A DNA stretch of 64,000 nucleotides. Source: CAVUWL01 sp963787415 (lineage in GTDB: Bacteria; Actinomycetota; Thermoleophilia; Solirubrobacterales; 70-9). Of the stretch, positions 8,315-16,956 are shown piece after piece (the first letter of the stretch is position 1; every line of letters starts with the position of its first letter). The notes beneath the pieces were generated by a model. It searched no databases and was not told the DNA's origin. It saw only the letters and a list, made by a program, of their open reading frames with translations. The DNA is taken from the NCBI GenBank assembly GCA_963787415.1, contig CAWBCO010000002.1, forward strand, positions 558,001 to 622,000. The letters are read 5' to 3'. Made by a program: the position numbers and the translations under genes.

Positions 8315-9265
8315 ATGCGCGTCCTGGTGGTGACCAATTTCGTGCCCGACCCGTCGGCCCCCCAGCGAGGTAGGTGGGTACACGATCAGATCGAGCAGTT
8401 GAGGCAACGCGGCGTTGAGGTCGAGGTTTTCGCCTTTCCGCGAGGAAAGAGCCACTACCTTCCGGCAACCAACGGACTGCGTGAATTGTTGGGCAATGAG
8501 CGCTTTGATCTGATCCACGCCCATTACGGTCTTGCTGGATGGTGCGCTCGGCTTGCCGGCGCCAAGCCATTGATCGTCACCTTTCACGGCACCGACGTTC
8601 GCCATCCGCTGGTCGGGCCGCTCTCGCGGCTCCTGGCACGCAGGGTGAACCTCGTCGCCGCCGTCTCGCGGGCCCTCTTTGCCCCAGAGCATGGGCGATC
8701 GGGGCTGCCAAGAGTCCGCGGTGCGGCGGTGCTTCCCTGTGGGGCTGACCTCGACCGCTTCGGGCCCCGATCGCGCTCGCAGGCAAGATCGGAACTCGGC
8801 CTTGAACCCGGCGGCCGCTACCTCCTCTTTCCCGCCAATCCAAAGCGCCCGGAGAAGCGCCATGACCGAGCAGCCGCTCTGGCGGGTGCCTGTGGCGCAA
8901 AATTACTTTGCGGTGGGGCAATCGACCCTGAGCAGATGGCGCTTTGGATCAATGCAGCCAACGCGGTCTTGATCACATCCGATTACGAGGGCTTCGGCCT
9001 GGCCGCGGTGGAGGCCTTGGCCTGCGATGTGCCGGTCCTCTCAACTCCAGTTGGCATCGCTCCCTACGCCTTGGGTGGAGTGCATGGCTGCCTTTGCGCC
9101 CCGTTTGAGATCGGACCCTGGAGCACTGCGCTCGCGCCCCACCTTGAGGCTTCAGACCCCCGCATCGGTGGCGCCACCCGCGCCGCATCACTCTCATCGG
9201 GACGCATGGCGGAGCGAGTGCTTGAGGCCTACCGTGACGTCCTGGCCGAGACGGTAATAGATTGA
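8315..9265 (+). CDS. Glycosyltransferase family 4 (GT-B fold)
   Basis: A 316-residue cytosolic or membrane-associated sugar transferase using a nucleotide-sugar donor. The start is ATG 8315 (MRVLVVTNFVPDPSAPQRG), the typical GT4 opening. The N-terminal acceptor domain has HAHYGLAGWCA and TFHGTDVRHP. The donor domain has LFPANPKRPEKRH and the diagnostic SDYEGFGLAAVEALACDVPVL with the E-x7-E element. It is shorter than most GT4 enzymes (350-400). There is no adjacent glycan cluster, so the acceptor is unknown. Confidence 0.88.
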   Translation: MRVLVVTNFVPDPSAPQRGRWVHDQIEQLRQRGVEVEVFAFPRGKSHYLPATNGLRELLGNERFDLIHAHYGLAGWCARLAGAKPLIVTFHGTDVRHPLVGPLSRLLARRVNLVAAVSRALFAPEHGRSGLPRVRGAAVLPCGADLDRFGPRSRSQARSELGLEPGGRYLLFPANPKRPEKRHDRAAALAGACGAKLLCGGAIDPEQMALWINAANAVLITSDYEGFGLAAVEALACDVPVLSTPVGIAPYALGGVHGCLCAPFEIGPWSTALAPHLEASDPRIGGATRAASLSSGRMAERVLEAYRDVLAETVID

Positions 9266-9278
9266 GCCGGCGAGAATC

Positions 9279-9719
9279 ATGAGCGAGGAGAGCACAGGAG
9301 CAAGCGGCGGAGCGCTCGATGCGGAGGTCGAGGAGGCCGAGCGCAGGCTGCAAGCCGCGACCGAGGCCGCTGAGGCGGCTGAGCGGCGGGCGATAGCCGA
9401 GATTCGTGCACTCGAGGTTGACCTCGAAAAAGAGCGGCTGGGGGCCGCGGAGGCCGCGGAGAATCGTCGAGTCAAACACGAGGAGGAGCTGCGGCGTGAA
9501 CGCGAGGCCAAGGAGCGAGCGATCGCAGCCGCCGAACAGCGCCTGGCCGAGATCGAGGTCCAGACCGAGACAGCTGAGAAGCGGGTTGAGGCGGCGGAGC
9601 GACGGGCGGCAGAGGTAGAACAGACGGTCGCCGATGGGGAGGCGCGCGCGCGCGAGGCCGCGGCAGCATGGCTGCGCGGGCGGATCGAGGCGCTACGCCG
9701 AGAGGCAGGGTGGCAATAG
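9279..9719 (+). CDS. Ala/Glu/Arg-rich coiled-coil protein
   Basis: A 146-residue protein that is almost entirely one long charged helix from about residue 14 to the end, with heptad-like repeats of EAAERR, EIRALEVDLEKER and AAEQRLAEIE. There is no membrane segment or catalytic motif. It begins 13 bases after the glycosyltransferase and its stop overlaps the proposed nadB start by about 10 bases, so it is probably in one transcript with both. A structural or scaffold role is inferred; I do not recognise a named family. Confidence 0.65.
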   Translation: MSEESTGASGGALDAEVEEAERRLQAATEAAEAAERRAIAEIRALEVDLEKERLGAAEAAENRRVKHEEELRREREAKERAIAAAEQRLAEIEVQTETAEKRVEAAERRAAEVEQTVADGEARAREAAAAWLRGRIEALRREAGWQ

Positions 9720-11161
9720 TTGAACCGGTGGAGTTCGACGTCGCCGTGGTCGGCGGCGGCGCGGCCGGTCTTTGGACGGCGCTGCGCGCCGCCGAGAGCG
9801 GCGGATCCGTCTGCCTCATATCTCGCACCCCCCTCTCCCAAAGCGCCAGCTTCTGGGCTCAGGGCGGATTAGCCGCAGCGCTGCAGGCAAGCGACTCGCC
9901 GGTCCGCCACGCCGCCGACACGCTCGCCGCGGGTCGTGGCCTCTGCCGGCCCTCGGCGGTCAACGCGTTGGTCGAGGGGGCCCCGGCCGTAGTGCGTGAG
10001 CTACGCGAGCGCGGGGTCAGCTTCGACCTAAACAGCGACGGCGAGCTTTCGCTCGGCCTGGAGGGCGGCCACACTCGGCGTCGCATAGTGCATTCTGGCG
10101 GTAGCCAGACCGGACATGAGATCACCTCGAAGCTGGCCACGATGGTCGCCGCTGAGAGGCGAATCGAAGTCCGGGAGCAGACCTCGGCAACGGCGCTGTG
10201 GAGCGACGGCGAGCGCTGCCATGGGGTGTTGAGTGACGAGCAACCGATCCTCGCCGCGGCAACGGTGTTGGCGACCGGTGGTGCAGCGGCCCTGTGGCGG
10301 CGAAGCACCAACCCCCGCGGGGCGATCGGCGCTGGGCCCGTCATCGCCGCCGCGGCTGGAGCCGAGCTCGCAGACTTGGAGTTCTGCCAGTTTCACCCCA
10401 CCGCGCTCGCTCTTCCCGGAACCCCGTTTGACGGGCTGCTGATCACCGAGGCCGTGCGCGGGGAGGGGGCAACACTTCTCGATTGCTCGGCGCAGAGGTT
10501 CACCGAGGAGCTCGCCCCGCGCGATGCGGTCACCTTGGCGATCCTCGATCGGATGCGCACCGATGGCACCTCACACGTTGAACTCGACCTGCGCATGGTG
10601 GATCCGCGCCACTTCCCCAGTGTGTTTGAGTCCTTGCACAAGGCGGGTCTGCGACCGTGCGTCAAACCGGTGCCGGTGGCACCCGCGGCACATTACGTAA
10701 TGGGGGGAGTGGCGGTTGATCTCAACGGACGCTCTTCCGTGCCTGGACTCTTTGCGGTCGGGGAGTGCTCGTGCACCGGACTTCATGGAGCCAACCGACT
10801 CGCCTCAAATTCGCTCAGCGAGTGTTTCGTATTCGGCGAACGGGCCGCCCAGGCGGCGCTGGAGGAGACCGCTGCGGCTCAGCGTGCACCGCTTCCAAGC
10901 TGGCGCTTTTCACCGCCAACCGAGGCGACGCGGGATGCGGTCTGGCGTCTCGGCGGTCCTCTGCGCGAATCGGGGGCGCTGGGCGAGCTGCGCGGCGATC
11001 CCTACCCCCTGGCTGCGGCGATCGCCGCCAGTGCACTGGAGCGCCGCGAGTCAAGGGGAGGGCATCTGCGCACCGACTTTCCCGATCTCGATCAGGCTTT
11101 CGACGGCGTCCATATCGTGACCTCCTCCGACGGCCGGATGCGCAGAGAGCAATGGCTCTGA
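9710..11161 (+). CDS. nadB: L-aspartate oxidase
   Basis: An FAD enzyme oxidising L-aspartate to iminoaspartate for de novo NAD synthesis. The FAD dinucleotide motif VVGGGAAGLW lies in the first 20 residues. ASFWAQGGLAAAL, the RRIVHSGGSQTGHEI and FCQFHPTAL blocks, the PVAPAAHYVMGGV substrate loop and GLHGANRLASNSLSE are all typical of NadB rather than SdhA. The GTG at 9710 (MAIVEPVEF) is preferred over an upstream ATG; GTG 9728 is possible. The protein is 483 aa, slightly shorter than E. coli NadB. nadA and nadC are not adjacent. Confidence 0.94.
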   Translation: MAIVEPVEFDVAVVGGGAAGLWTALRAAESGGSVCLISRTPLSQSASFWAQGGLAAALQASDSPVRHAADTLAAGRGLCRPSAVNALVEGAPAVVRELRERGVSFDLNSDGELSLGLEGGHTRRRIVHSGGSQTGHEITSKLATMVAAERRIEVREQTSATALWSDGERCHGVLSDEQPILAAATVLATGGAAALWRRSTNPRGAIGAGPVIAAAAGAELADLEFCQFHPTALALPGTPFDGLLITEAVRGEGATLLDCSAQRFTEELAPRDAVTLAILDRMRTDGTSHVELDLRMVDPRHFPSVFESLHKAGLRPCVKPVPVAPAAHYVMGGVAVDLNGRSSVPGLFAVGECSCTGLHGANRLASNSLSECFVFGERAAQAALEETAAAQRAPLPSWRFSPPTEATRDAVWRLGGPLRESGALGELRGDPYPLAAAIAASALERRESRGGHLRTDFPDLDQAFDGVHIVTSSDGRMRREQWL

Positions 11162-11190
11162 GCCGCCTGGTCGGGGACTAGCCTGAGCCG

Positions 11191-13173
11191 ATGCTGCTCG
11201 GAGTCGACGTTGGCGGCACCTTCACCGACGCGGTTCTCGTCAGCGGCTCCGAGCTATTCACCGCGAAGGTGCCAAGCACGCCGGGCGATGAGTCGAGCGG
11301 CGTGATGGCGGCCGTCAAGGAGGTGATCGCCAAAGCCGGCGCCAGAACGGCAGATGTGGAGGTATTCGCGCACGGGATGACCGTCGGCACCAACGCGCTC
11401 TTGGAGGAACGTGGAGCGCGGACGGCGCTGATCGCGACCCGCGGCTTCGCCGACATGCTGGAGATCGGCCGCCAGCAACGACCCGACATTTACCGATTGT
11501 GTGCACCGAAGCCCGCACCACTGATCGAGCCGGAGCTGCGTCTTGAGGCACGCGAGCGAGTCGGGCCCGACGGTGTGATCGAGCCACTCGGCGCGCTGGA
11601 GCCGAACAGGCTCGCACGAATCCTGGCCGAGCGCGGCGCCGAATCGGTCGCGATCTGCCTCCTCTTCTCCTATCTCGAACCCTCCCATGAGCGGCGTATC
11701 ACCGAGTACCTTCATCGCGAGCTGAGCGGAGTTCACGTTTCGGCTTCCCATCGGGTTCTTCCTCGCTTCCGCGAGTTCGAACGATGCTCAACGACGGCGA
11801 TCGACGCTTACCTTTCACCCCTGCTCGGCGCCTACCTGCGCCGCCTCGGCATCGCCTCCCGGCGGGCGGGCCTGCCCCGACCGTTGGTGATGCAGTCCTC
11901 CGGCGGTGTCATCTCCAGCGCGGAGGCAGGCGACTCGGGAGCCTGGAGCGTGCTGTCAGGGCCGGCGGGGGGTGCCGTCGGGGCCGGCCTCTTGGCTGAG
12001 CTCAGCGCCAACGGCAATGCCCTTAGCTTCGACATGGGCGGAACCTCCTGCGACGTTTGCGTCATCGAGGGAGGCGAGGTCAAACGCACCGCCTCGCGAC
12101 AGATCGCGGGGCGCGTGATCCAGCTGCCGATGGTTGACGTCCACACGGTCGGTGCCGGTGGTGGCTCGATCGGTTGGCGTGACCACGGGGGGGCGCTGCG
12201 GGTCGGGCCGCATTCAGCAGGGGTAGAGCCCGGTCCAGCATGCTATGGCCGCGGCGGCGCGGCGGCGACAGTCACCGACGCAGACCTGGCCCTCGGCTAT
12301 CTGGCGGCGAGCTCACGGCTCGCTGGCGGCGTTGAACTAGACCTCTTTGCTGCGCGTGCTGCCCTCGGCAAACTGGGGAGCTCACTCGGTCTCGATCAGC
12401 TGCAGACAGCGGAGGGAATCATCCGCATTGCCAACCAGGAGATGGCGCGAGCCCTACGGGTGGTCACCCTCGAGCGGGGCATCGATCCCCGCCGCTTCGC
12501 CCTCCTCCCCTCCGGGGGTGCCGGTCCGATGCATGCGACCGCAATCGCCGAGGAGCTAGGGGTGCAGACCATCCTCTGTCCCCGTGCCGGTGGCGTCCTC
12601 TCCGCTCTCGGCCTCTGTGCATCAGATCGCCGCTGCGACACTTCCCGCACCCTGATGCTGCGTGGCCCGAACCTGAGCCGCGAGCGGATCACCCGCGAGG
12701 TCAGCGAGCTGATCGCCAAGACTCCACCCGAGCTGGCACATGGAAAACCCGTGGCAACTTATGAGATGCGCTATCGCGGGCAGGCCTTTGAGCTGAGAAT
12801 TCCCGGACCCGTCGATCCCGATCCAGATCAGTTGAAAGAGCGCTTCGGCGCCGCCCATGAGGAGCGCTACGGCTACCGCGACCCCGAAGCAGAGATCGAG
12901 CTCGTCCACGTCCACCTTGCGATGCTCGTGGCGGGCCGGCAACTGCGCCCGAGCGCTGCCCCAAAGGGACGGCTCGAGGAGAGCAGCCGCGCTGCTCGCT
13001 TTCAGGGCAAGTGGCTCAACGCCGGCGTTCTGCGCGGCGAGCCGCCGAGCGGCACCCGGACCGAGGGACCGGCGATCTTCGAGCTACCGGAGTCGACCCT
13101 GGTGCTGGCGCCGGGCTGGCGCGCGGAGGTCGATGAGGTGGGAACAATCGTGGCGCAAAGGGGCGAGGGCTGA
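11191..13173 (+). CDS. hyuA: Hydantoinase/oxoprolinase A-type ATP-dependent subunit
   Basis: A 660-residue subunit with an actin-like ATPase fold, as in N-methylhydantoinase A, the 5-oxoprolinase N-terminal half and acetone carboxylase beta. Visible motifs are DVGGTFTDAVL at residues 5-15, GMTVGTNALLE, SGPAGGAVGA, SFDMGGTSCDV and HTVGAGGGSIGW. The start ATG 11191 sits 29 bp after nadB. It couples ATP hydrolysis to opening of a cyclic amide or activation of a ketone when paired with the B subunit; the real substrate cannot be told from sequence. It is followed by hyuB after one base. Confidence 0.92.
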   Translation: MLLGVDVGGTFTDAVLVSGSELFTAKVPSTPGDESSGVMAAVKEVIAKAGARTADVEVFAHGMTVGTNALLEERGARTALIATRGFADMLEIGRQQRPDIYRLCAPKPAPLIEPELRLEARERVGPDGVIEPLGALEPNRLARILAERGAESVAICLLFSYLEPSHERRITEYLHRELSGVHVSASHRVLPRFREFERCSTTAIDAYLSPLLGAYLRRLGIASRRAGLPRPLVMQSSGGVISSAEAGDSGAWSVLSGPAGGAVGAGLLAELSANGNALSFDMGGTSCDVCVIEGGEVKRTASRQIAGRVIQLPMVDVHTVGAGGGSIGWRDHGGALRVGPHSAGVEPGPACYGRGGAAATVTDADLALGYLAASSRLAGGVELDLFAARAALGKLGSSLGLDQLQTAEGIIRIANQEMARALRVVTLERGIDPRRFALLPSGGAGPMHATAIAEELGVQTILCPRAGGVLSALGLCASDRRCDTSRTLMLRGPNLSRERITREVSELIAKTPPELAHGKPVATYEMRYRGQAFELRIPGPVDPDPDQLKERFGAAHEERYGYRDPEAEIELVHVHLAMLVAGRQLRPSAAPKGRLEESSRAARFQGKWLNAGVLRGEPPSGTRTEGPAIFELPESTLVLAPGWRAEVDEVGTIVAQRGEG

Positions 13174-13174
13174 A

Positions 13175-14671
13175 ATGGACCCAATTACCTTGCAGGTGAT
13201 GGTCGGTGGATTGCGCGCCGTCTGTGAGGAGATGGGGGCGGTCCTCATCGGCTCCTCTCACTCACCCAATATCAAGGAGCGCCGCGACTGCTCGACAGCA
13301 CTTTTTGACGCTTTTGGGGAGATGACGATTCAGGCAGAGCACATCCCGGTTCACCTCGGTTCGATGCCCGAGGCCGTGGCGGCGATTCTTGACCGCGAAC
13401 AGGCCCCCGGAGACGACTGGATCCTCAATGACCCATATCGGGGTGGCACCCATCTACCAGACATCACCCTGATCAGTCCGGTCTTCGTCGGCCGCTCGCT
13501 CCTCGGTTTTGCGGCGAGTCGTGCCCATCACGCCGACGTCGGTGGTCCGACACCTGGTGGAATGCCCGCCGACTCGATCAGACTGCAAGAAGAGGGTCTT
13601 ATCATCCCCCCGACTCGAGCAGACGATGCGACGCTTCGCGAACTGGCGGCCCAGATGCGCGCCCCGCGTCAGCGGCTCGCCGACCTCCGCGCCCAAGCCG
13701 CTGCCAACCGAATCGGCGCGCTCCGACTCACCGAGCTGGCCGAGCGCCACGGCCTCGATCAGCTGCGGGCCGGCATGGCCGCGACACTCGATTACGCCGA
13801 GCGACGAACGCGGGCGGCGCTGGCGGCGCTGCCCGACGGCAGCTATCGAGCCGAGGATGTGCTCGAAGACGACTTTGGCCCGAAAGCGCGCGACGTCACC
13901 CTGCGGCTCCTGGCGAGGATCGAGGGGGAGTCGCTGAGGCTCGACTTCAGCGGTACCGATCCTCAGGTTCAGGGCAACCTCAACTGCCCCCTGTCGGTAA
14001 CCAAATCGGCTGCCTTTTTCGCGGTGCGAGCTCTGAGCGACCCCGACGCGCCCCCCTCAGCTGGGGCCTACCGACCGATTGAGGTGATCGCCCCGCATGG
14101 ATGCCTGCTCAACGCACGGTTCCCGGCAGCGGTCGCCGCTGGCAACGTGGAGACCTCCAGCCGGGTAGCTGATCTGACGATCGCCGCGCTCGGGGGTGCC
14201 ACGCCGGTCCCCGCCCAAGGCCAAGGGACGATGAACAACCTCACCCTCAGCGGCAAGGACTTCAGCTACTACGAGACGCTAGGCGGAGGTCAGGGCGGAT
14301 GCCCCCGCGCCCCAGGGCCCAGCGCCATCCACGTCGCGATGTCCAACACGCTCAACACGCCGGTGGAGGCGCTTGAGTCCGAATTGCCGCTGCGGGTGCG
14401 GGAGCTGTCCGTGCGACGCGGAAGCGGTGGCCCGGGAGTACAGCGCGGCGGCGATGGCATCGTGCGCGAAATCGAAGCGCGGGCTGCAATTCGTTTCACT
14501 CTGATCACGGAGCGTCGTCGTCACCCCCCGCGCGGTCGTAACGGCGGCGGCGACGGGGCGACGGGGCGCAACCTCCTAAATGGCAGGCTGCTGGCGAGCA
14601 AGGCCCAGGGCACGCTGAGGCCTGGCGACTTGCTTCGAATCGAGACGCCAGGAGGGGGCGGATATGGGTGA
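13175..14671 (+). CDS. hyuB: Hydantoinase/oxoprolinase B-type subunit
   Basis: A 498-residue partner of the HyuA subunit. The ATG at 13175 is two bases after the hyuA stop. The family signature appears as MDPITLQVMVGGL, SSHSPNIKERRDCS, the NDPYRGGTHLPDI metal/substrate block, SRAHHADVGG and FSGTDPQVQGN, and the protein ends in GGGGYG as in most HyuB. Length is slightly short but complete. With HyuA it probably forms an ATP-dependent amidohydrolase; hydantoin, 5-oxoproline or a related ring are candidate substrates. There is no transporter or racemase next to it. Confidence 0.92.
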   Translation: MDPITLQVMVGGLRAVCEEMGAVLIGSSHSPNIKERRDCSTALFDAFGEMTIQAEHIPVHLGSMPEAVAAILDREQAPGDDWILNDPYRGGTHLPDITLISPVFVGRSLLGFAASRAHHADVGGPTPGGMPADSIRLQEEGLIIPPTRADDATLRELAAQMRAPRQRLADLRAQAAANRIGALRLTELAERHGLDQLRAGMAATLDYAERRTRAALAALPDGSYRAEDVLEDDFGPKARDVTLRLLARIEGESLRLDFSGTDPQVQGNLNCPLSVTKSAAFFAVRALSDPDAPPSAGAYRPIEVIAPHGCLLNARFPAAVAAGNVETSSRVADLTIAALGGATPVPAQGQGTMNNLTLSGKDFSYYETLGGGQGGCPRAPGPSAIHVAMSNTLNTPVEALESELPLRVRELSVRRGSGGPGVQRGGDGIVREIEARAAIRFTLITERRRHPPRGRNGGGDGATGRNLLNGRLLASKAQGTLRPGDLLRIETPGGGGYG

Positions 14672-14815
14672 GCAAGTATTTACAAAGTTTTAATTTGGTG
14701 ATTCGGCCGTCCTCGTCTAGACTTCGCGATCCGGGCGGACCGACTGCCCAGACGGGATTTCGAGGCATCCTCTCCCGGTCATCGAGTCATTAACCCTCTT
14801 AGGTAAAGCTTCCAT

Positions 14816-15448
14816 ATGCCGATCGCTTTTAAGGAATGGGCCGTAACAGTGCGTGCGCTCGCCGAGGGTGAGCAGCTGCTTACCCTGCGCAAGGGCGGGG
14901 TTCGCGAGGAAAATAAGCACTTTGAGCTTGAGCACGAGCGCTTCTTCCTCTACCCAACATTCGACCACCAGCGCAACGACTTGGTTCGCGAGTCCCACCA
15001 TCCGGAGCTGCGCCGTGCGCTGGAAGAGGGGGTTTGGCCCGATGAGGAGCCACCGCCCCGTGCGCTAATCCAAGACGGCGGCATTTCCCAGCCCGATCGA
15101 GTGCGACTCCGCGCCTGGGCCGAGGTGACCGATCACTTCACGATCACCGACCGTCGCGCGCTCGACAGCCTCTCCCCCTTCTACGTCTGGACCCCCGATT
15201 ACGCCGAGAAGCGGCTCAATTGGAAGCGGCGCCATCCACTGCACGTCCTGTTACTGCGGGTCCATCGGATCCCCCGACCGGTCACCGTGAGGGTTCGCGA
15301 GGAGTATCACGGCTGCCGATCCTGGGTCGAGATCGACCGAGACCTTCCGTTCGAGGGGACGCCGGTAATGGCAGACGAGGAGTTCGACCGCGCCCGCCAG
15401 GAGATCCAATCGGTTTGCTCTGGCGACGCCGAGCCAGTCTTCGCCTGA
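14816..15448 (+). CDS. DUF1802 family protein
   Basis: A 210-residue soluble protein. The N-terminus FKEWAVTVRALAEGEQLLTLRKGG, the FFLYPTFDHQ segment and FTITDRRALDSLSPFYVWT are the recognisable pattern of DUF1802, found in actinobacteria and cyanobacteria. No enzymatic activity is known to me for this family. It follows a short AT-rich stretch (14672-14815) that contains no gene and may hold its promoter. There is a 29 bp gap to the next gene on the same strand. Confidence 0.75.
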   Translation: MPIAFKEWAVTVRALAEGEQLLTLRKGGVREENKHFELEHERFFLYPTFDHQRNDLVRESHHPELRRALEEGVWPDEEPPPRALIQDGGISQPDRVRLRAWAEVTDHFTITDRRALDSLSPFYVWTPDYAEKRLNWKRRHPLHVLLLRVHRIPRPVTVRVREEYHGCRSWVEIDRDLPFEGTPVMADEEFDRARQEIQSVCSGDAEPVFA

Positions 15449-15477
15449 GCCCCGGTTTCACCAGATAGTCTCAGTCG

Positions 15478-16236
15478 ATGCCGTGGGTGGAGACGGAGTC
15501 GCTCAGCTTCACGGCACGCCACGACAGCAACGATGCCGCCTTTGCCGAGCGCACGCTCGACCGCCTGGAGGACCTGAGGCTGCGGCTCGAGGATCGCTTC
15601 CAATTGGTTCCGGGGGGGGTGACTGTCGTCATCCACACCAACCCGGCATGGCTGGCAATGGCCCACCCCTTCCTGCCCGCGGCGCGCTGGTCGGCGGCTC
15701 CAGCCGGACGCCGCTATTTGGCCGGCTGGGCGATGGCCACCGAGCTCCACGTCCTCAACGATCCTCACATGGAGCGTCGGGCAGCGGGAGAGGACTCACG
15801 AGAGGCCCTGCGCGGGACCGCCGAGCGCCTCTATGCACAGCTTGTGATCGCCGCCAACAACCGAGACCTGCCGCCATCCTGGACTCCGCGCCGCTTCGCC
15901 CGCTACTTGTCATGGGCCTGGCTGGCGGAGGGCGGTGCTCAGTATTTCGCGCGCCAGGTCGGCCTCTACCGCGCTGCTGTGATCCGCCGCCTGCGCGAGA
16001 GCGCTCGGCCCTCCTTTCCGCCCTCTCGTCGCGACGCGGTCATACTCGGGGGCACAATCTTTGACCTCCTCGAGAACGAGCGCGGTCCCAAGGCCTGCGA
16101 TCAGATGGCCCTGCGCCTGCTGCCCGGCGGTGCGTCGGCCACACTGGAGGCGGCTTTTGATGCCGACATTGCTGAGATCGAGTCCGCGTGGCGCGCTCAC
16201 CTGCGCGAGATGAGCCGGCCAAACCCGCGCGACTAG
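15478..16236 (+). CDS. Degenerate gluzincin-like (peptidase-MA type) protein, unknown function
   Basis: A 252-residue soluble protein. The middle contains WLAEGGAQYFARQ (about 142-154), which resembles the WLxEGxAxYF segment that carries the third zinc ligand in peptidase-MA/DUF1570-type metalloproteases. The HExxH helix expected some 40 residues earlier is not there: the equivalent place reads LYAQLVIAANNR. So it is probably a non-catalytic relative. The C-terminal IFDLLENERGPKA and LEAAFDADIAEIESAWRAHL helices also fit that fold. It converges on the DUF2007 gene, overlapping by 4 bases. The role is unknown. Confidence 0.6.
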   Translation: MPWVETESLSFTARHDSNDAAFAERTLDRLEDLRLRLEDRFQLVPGGVTVVIHTNPAWLAMAHPFLPAARWSAAPAGRRYLAGWAMATELHVLNDPHMERRAAGEDSREALRGTAERLYAQLVIAANNRDLPPSWTPRRFARYLSWAWLAEGGAQYFARQVGLYRAAVIRRLRESARPSFPPSRRDAVILGGTIFDLLENERGPKACDQMALRLLPGGASATLEAAFDADIAEIESAWRAHLREMSRPNPRD

Positions 16237-16475
16237 CTGCCGCCGGGTGTGCCGGCAAGGACCTCTCGCGCCCGCTCGGCCAGTGCCTCCGGAACGAGGA
16301 TGTCGCGCGGCCCGGCAGCGAGGAAATCGGGCACATCGAATCCTCGCGTGCGCTTCAGCATGCTCGGTATTCCATGCTCAGAGAGGAGCCCCTGGATCAT
16401 CTCCGCCTCGACCTCGTTGCGGGCGAAGGCGATCTTGATCGGCGGCCCGCTACGCGATGACGAGCTCGGCATCAA
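16233..16475 (-). CDS. DUF2007-like small protein
   Basis: An 80-residue protein. IKIAFARNEVEAEMIQGLLSEHG followed by SMLKRTRG, then PRDILVPEALAERAREVL is the pattern of DUF2007, called putative signal-transducing or PII-like in databases; no molecular role is established. It overlaps the 3' end of the JAMM protease gene by 26 bases and lies at the end of the cysteine pathway genes, so it may share their transcript. Start could be either of two adjacent Met codons. Confidence 0.7.
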   Translation of the reverse strand: MMPSSSSRSGPPIKIAFARNEVEAEMIQGLLSEHGIPSMLKRTRGFDVPDFLAAGPRDILVPEALAERAREVLAGTPGGS

Positions 16476-16842
16476 CGATCTCGCCGTCGCGGATCCAAAA
16501 ACCCTTGACGATCGGCTCAGCCTCGGCGAGGGAAACGATCAGATAGACCGCATCGGGCCAACCAGCAAGGTTGACATCGGTTTGAGAGGGATATGCAGCG
16601 CTCCGTGTATGGGAGTGATAGATCCCGCTGAGCTCCTCGCCGGAGTCCTCAATCTGGCGCATGATGCGGAATTGCTCGGCAGCGTCGATGCCGTAGCGCA
16701 GGGGACTGGCCTCAGCGTTGACGGCCCGATACACAGAACTCGCCAGCCCGTGGCGGCCGCCGACCATCCCGCAGCACTCGTTCGGCAGCTCCTCGCGAGC
16801 GTGCGCGACCAGCTGATCGAAGAGGGCCCGGGGGATTCGCAT
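16450..16842 (-). CDS. mec: JAMM/MPN metalloprotease, Mec-like (CysO-cysteine peptidase)
   Basis: A 130-residue M67 family zinc isopeptidase. The active-site set is complete: Glu22 in ELPNECCG, His76-x-His78 in IYHSHTRS, Ser86 and Asp89 in PSQTD. In Mycobacterium tuberculosis the equivalent protein Mec releases cysteine from the CysO-cysteine adduct made by CysM. Here it sits 115 bp downstream of cysM, with cysO and a MoeZ-like gene further upstream on the same strand, so the same role is inferred. It overlaps the DUF2007 gene. Confidence 0.88.
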   Translation of the reverse strand: MRIPRALFDQLVAHAREELPNECCGMVGGRHGLASSVYRAVNAEASPLRYGIDAAEQFRIMRQIEDSGEELSGIYHSHTRSAAYPSQTDVNLAGWPDAVYLIVSLAEAEPIVKGFWIRDGEIVDAELVIA

Positions 16843-16956
16843 CGGCTAGGTCCTGTTGGTCTGAGTCTCGGTGGCCAAGCCGATCAATGCCAAATCTAGC
16901 TGAGTCTCCGCAGGGCACCGAGAGAGCGGTGCAAGGTTGCCAGAGCCACCCTGCCC

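Noticed and set aside
8120..8863. A 247-codon minus-strand frame opposite the glycosyltransferase
   Set aside because: It is the antisense shadow of a well-supported GT4 gene and shows no domain.
12857..13174. A longer N-terminus for HyuB overlapping hyuA by over 300 bases
   Set aside because: The product is Arg/Ser/Ala-rich and unlike the family; ATG 13175 begins the conserved MDPITLQV.
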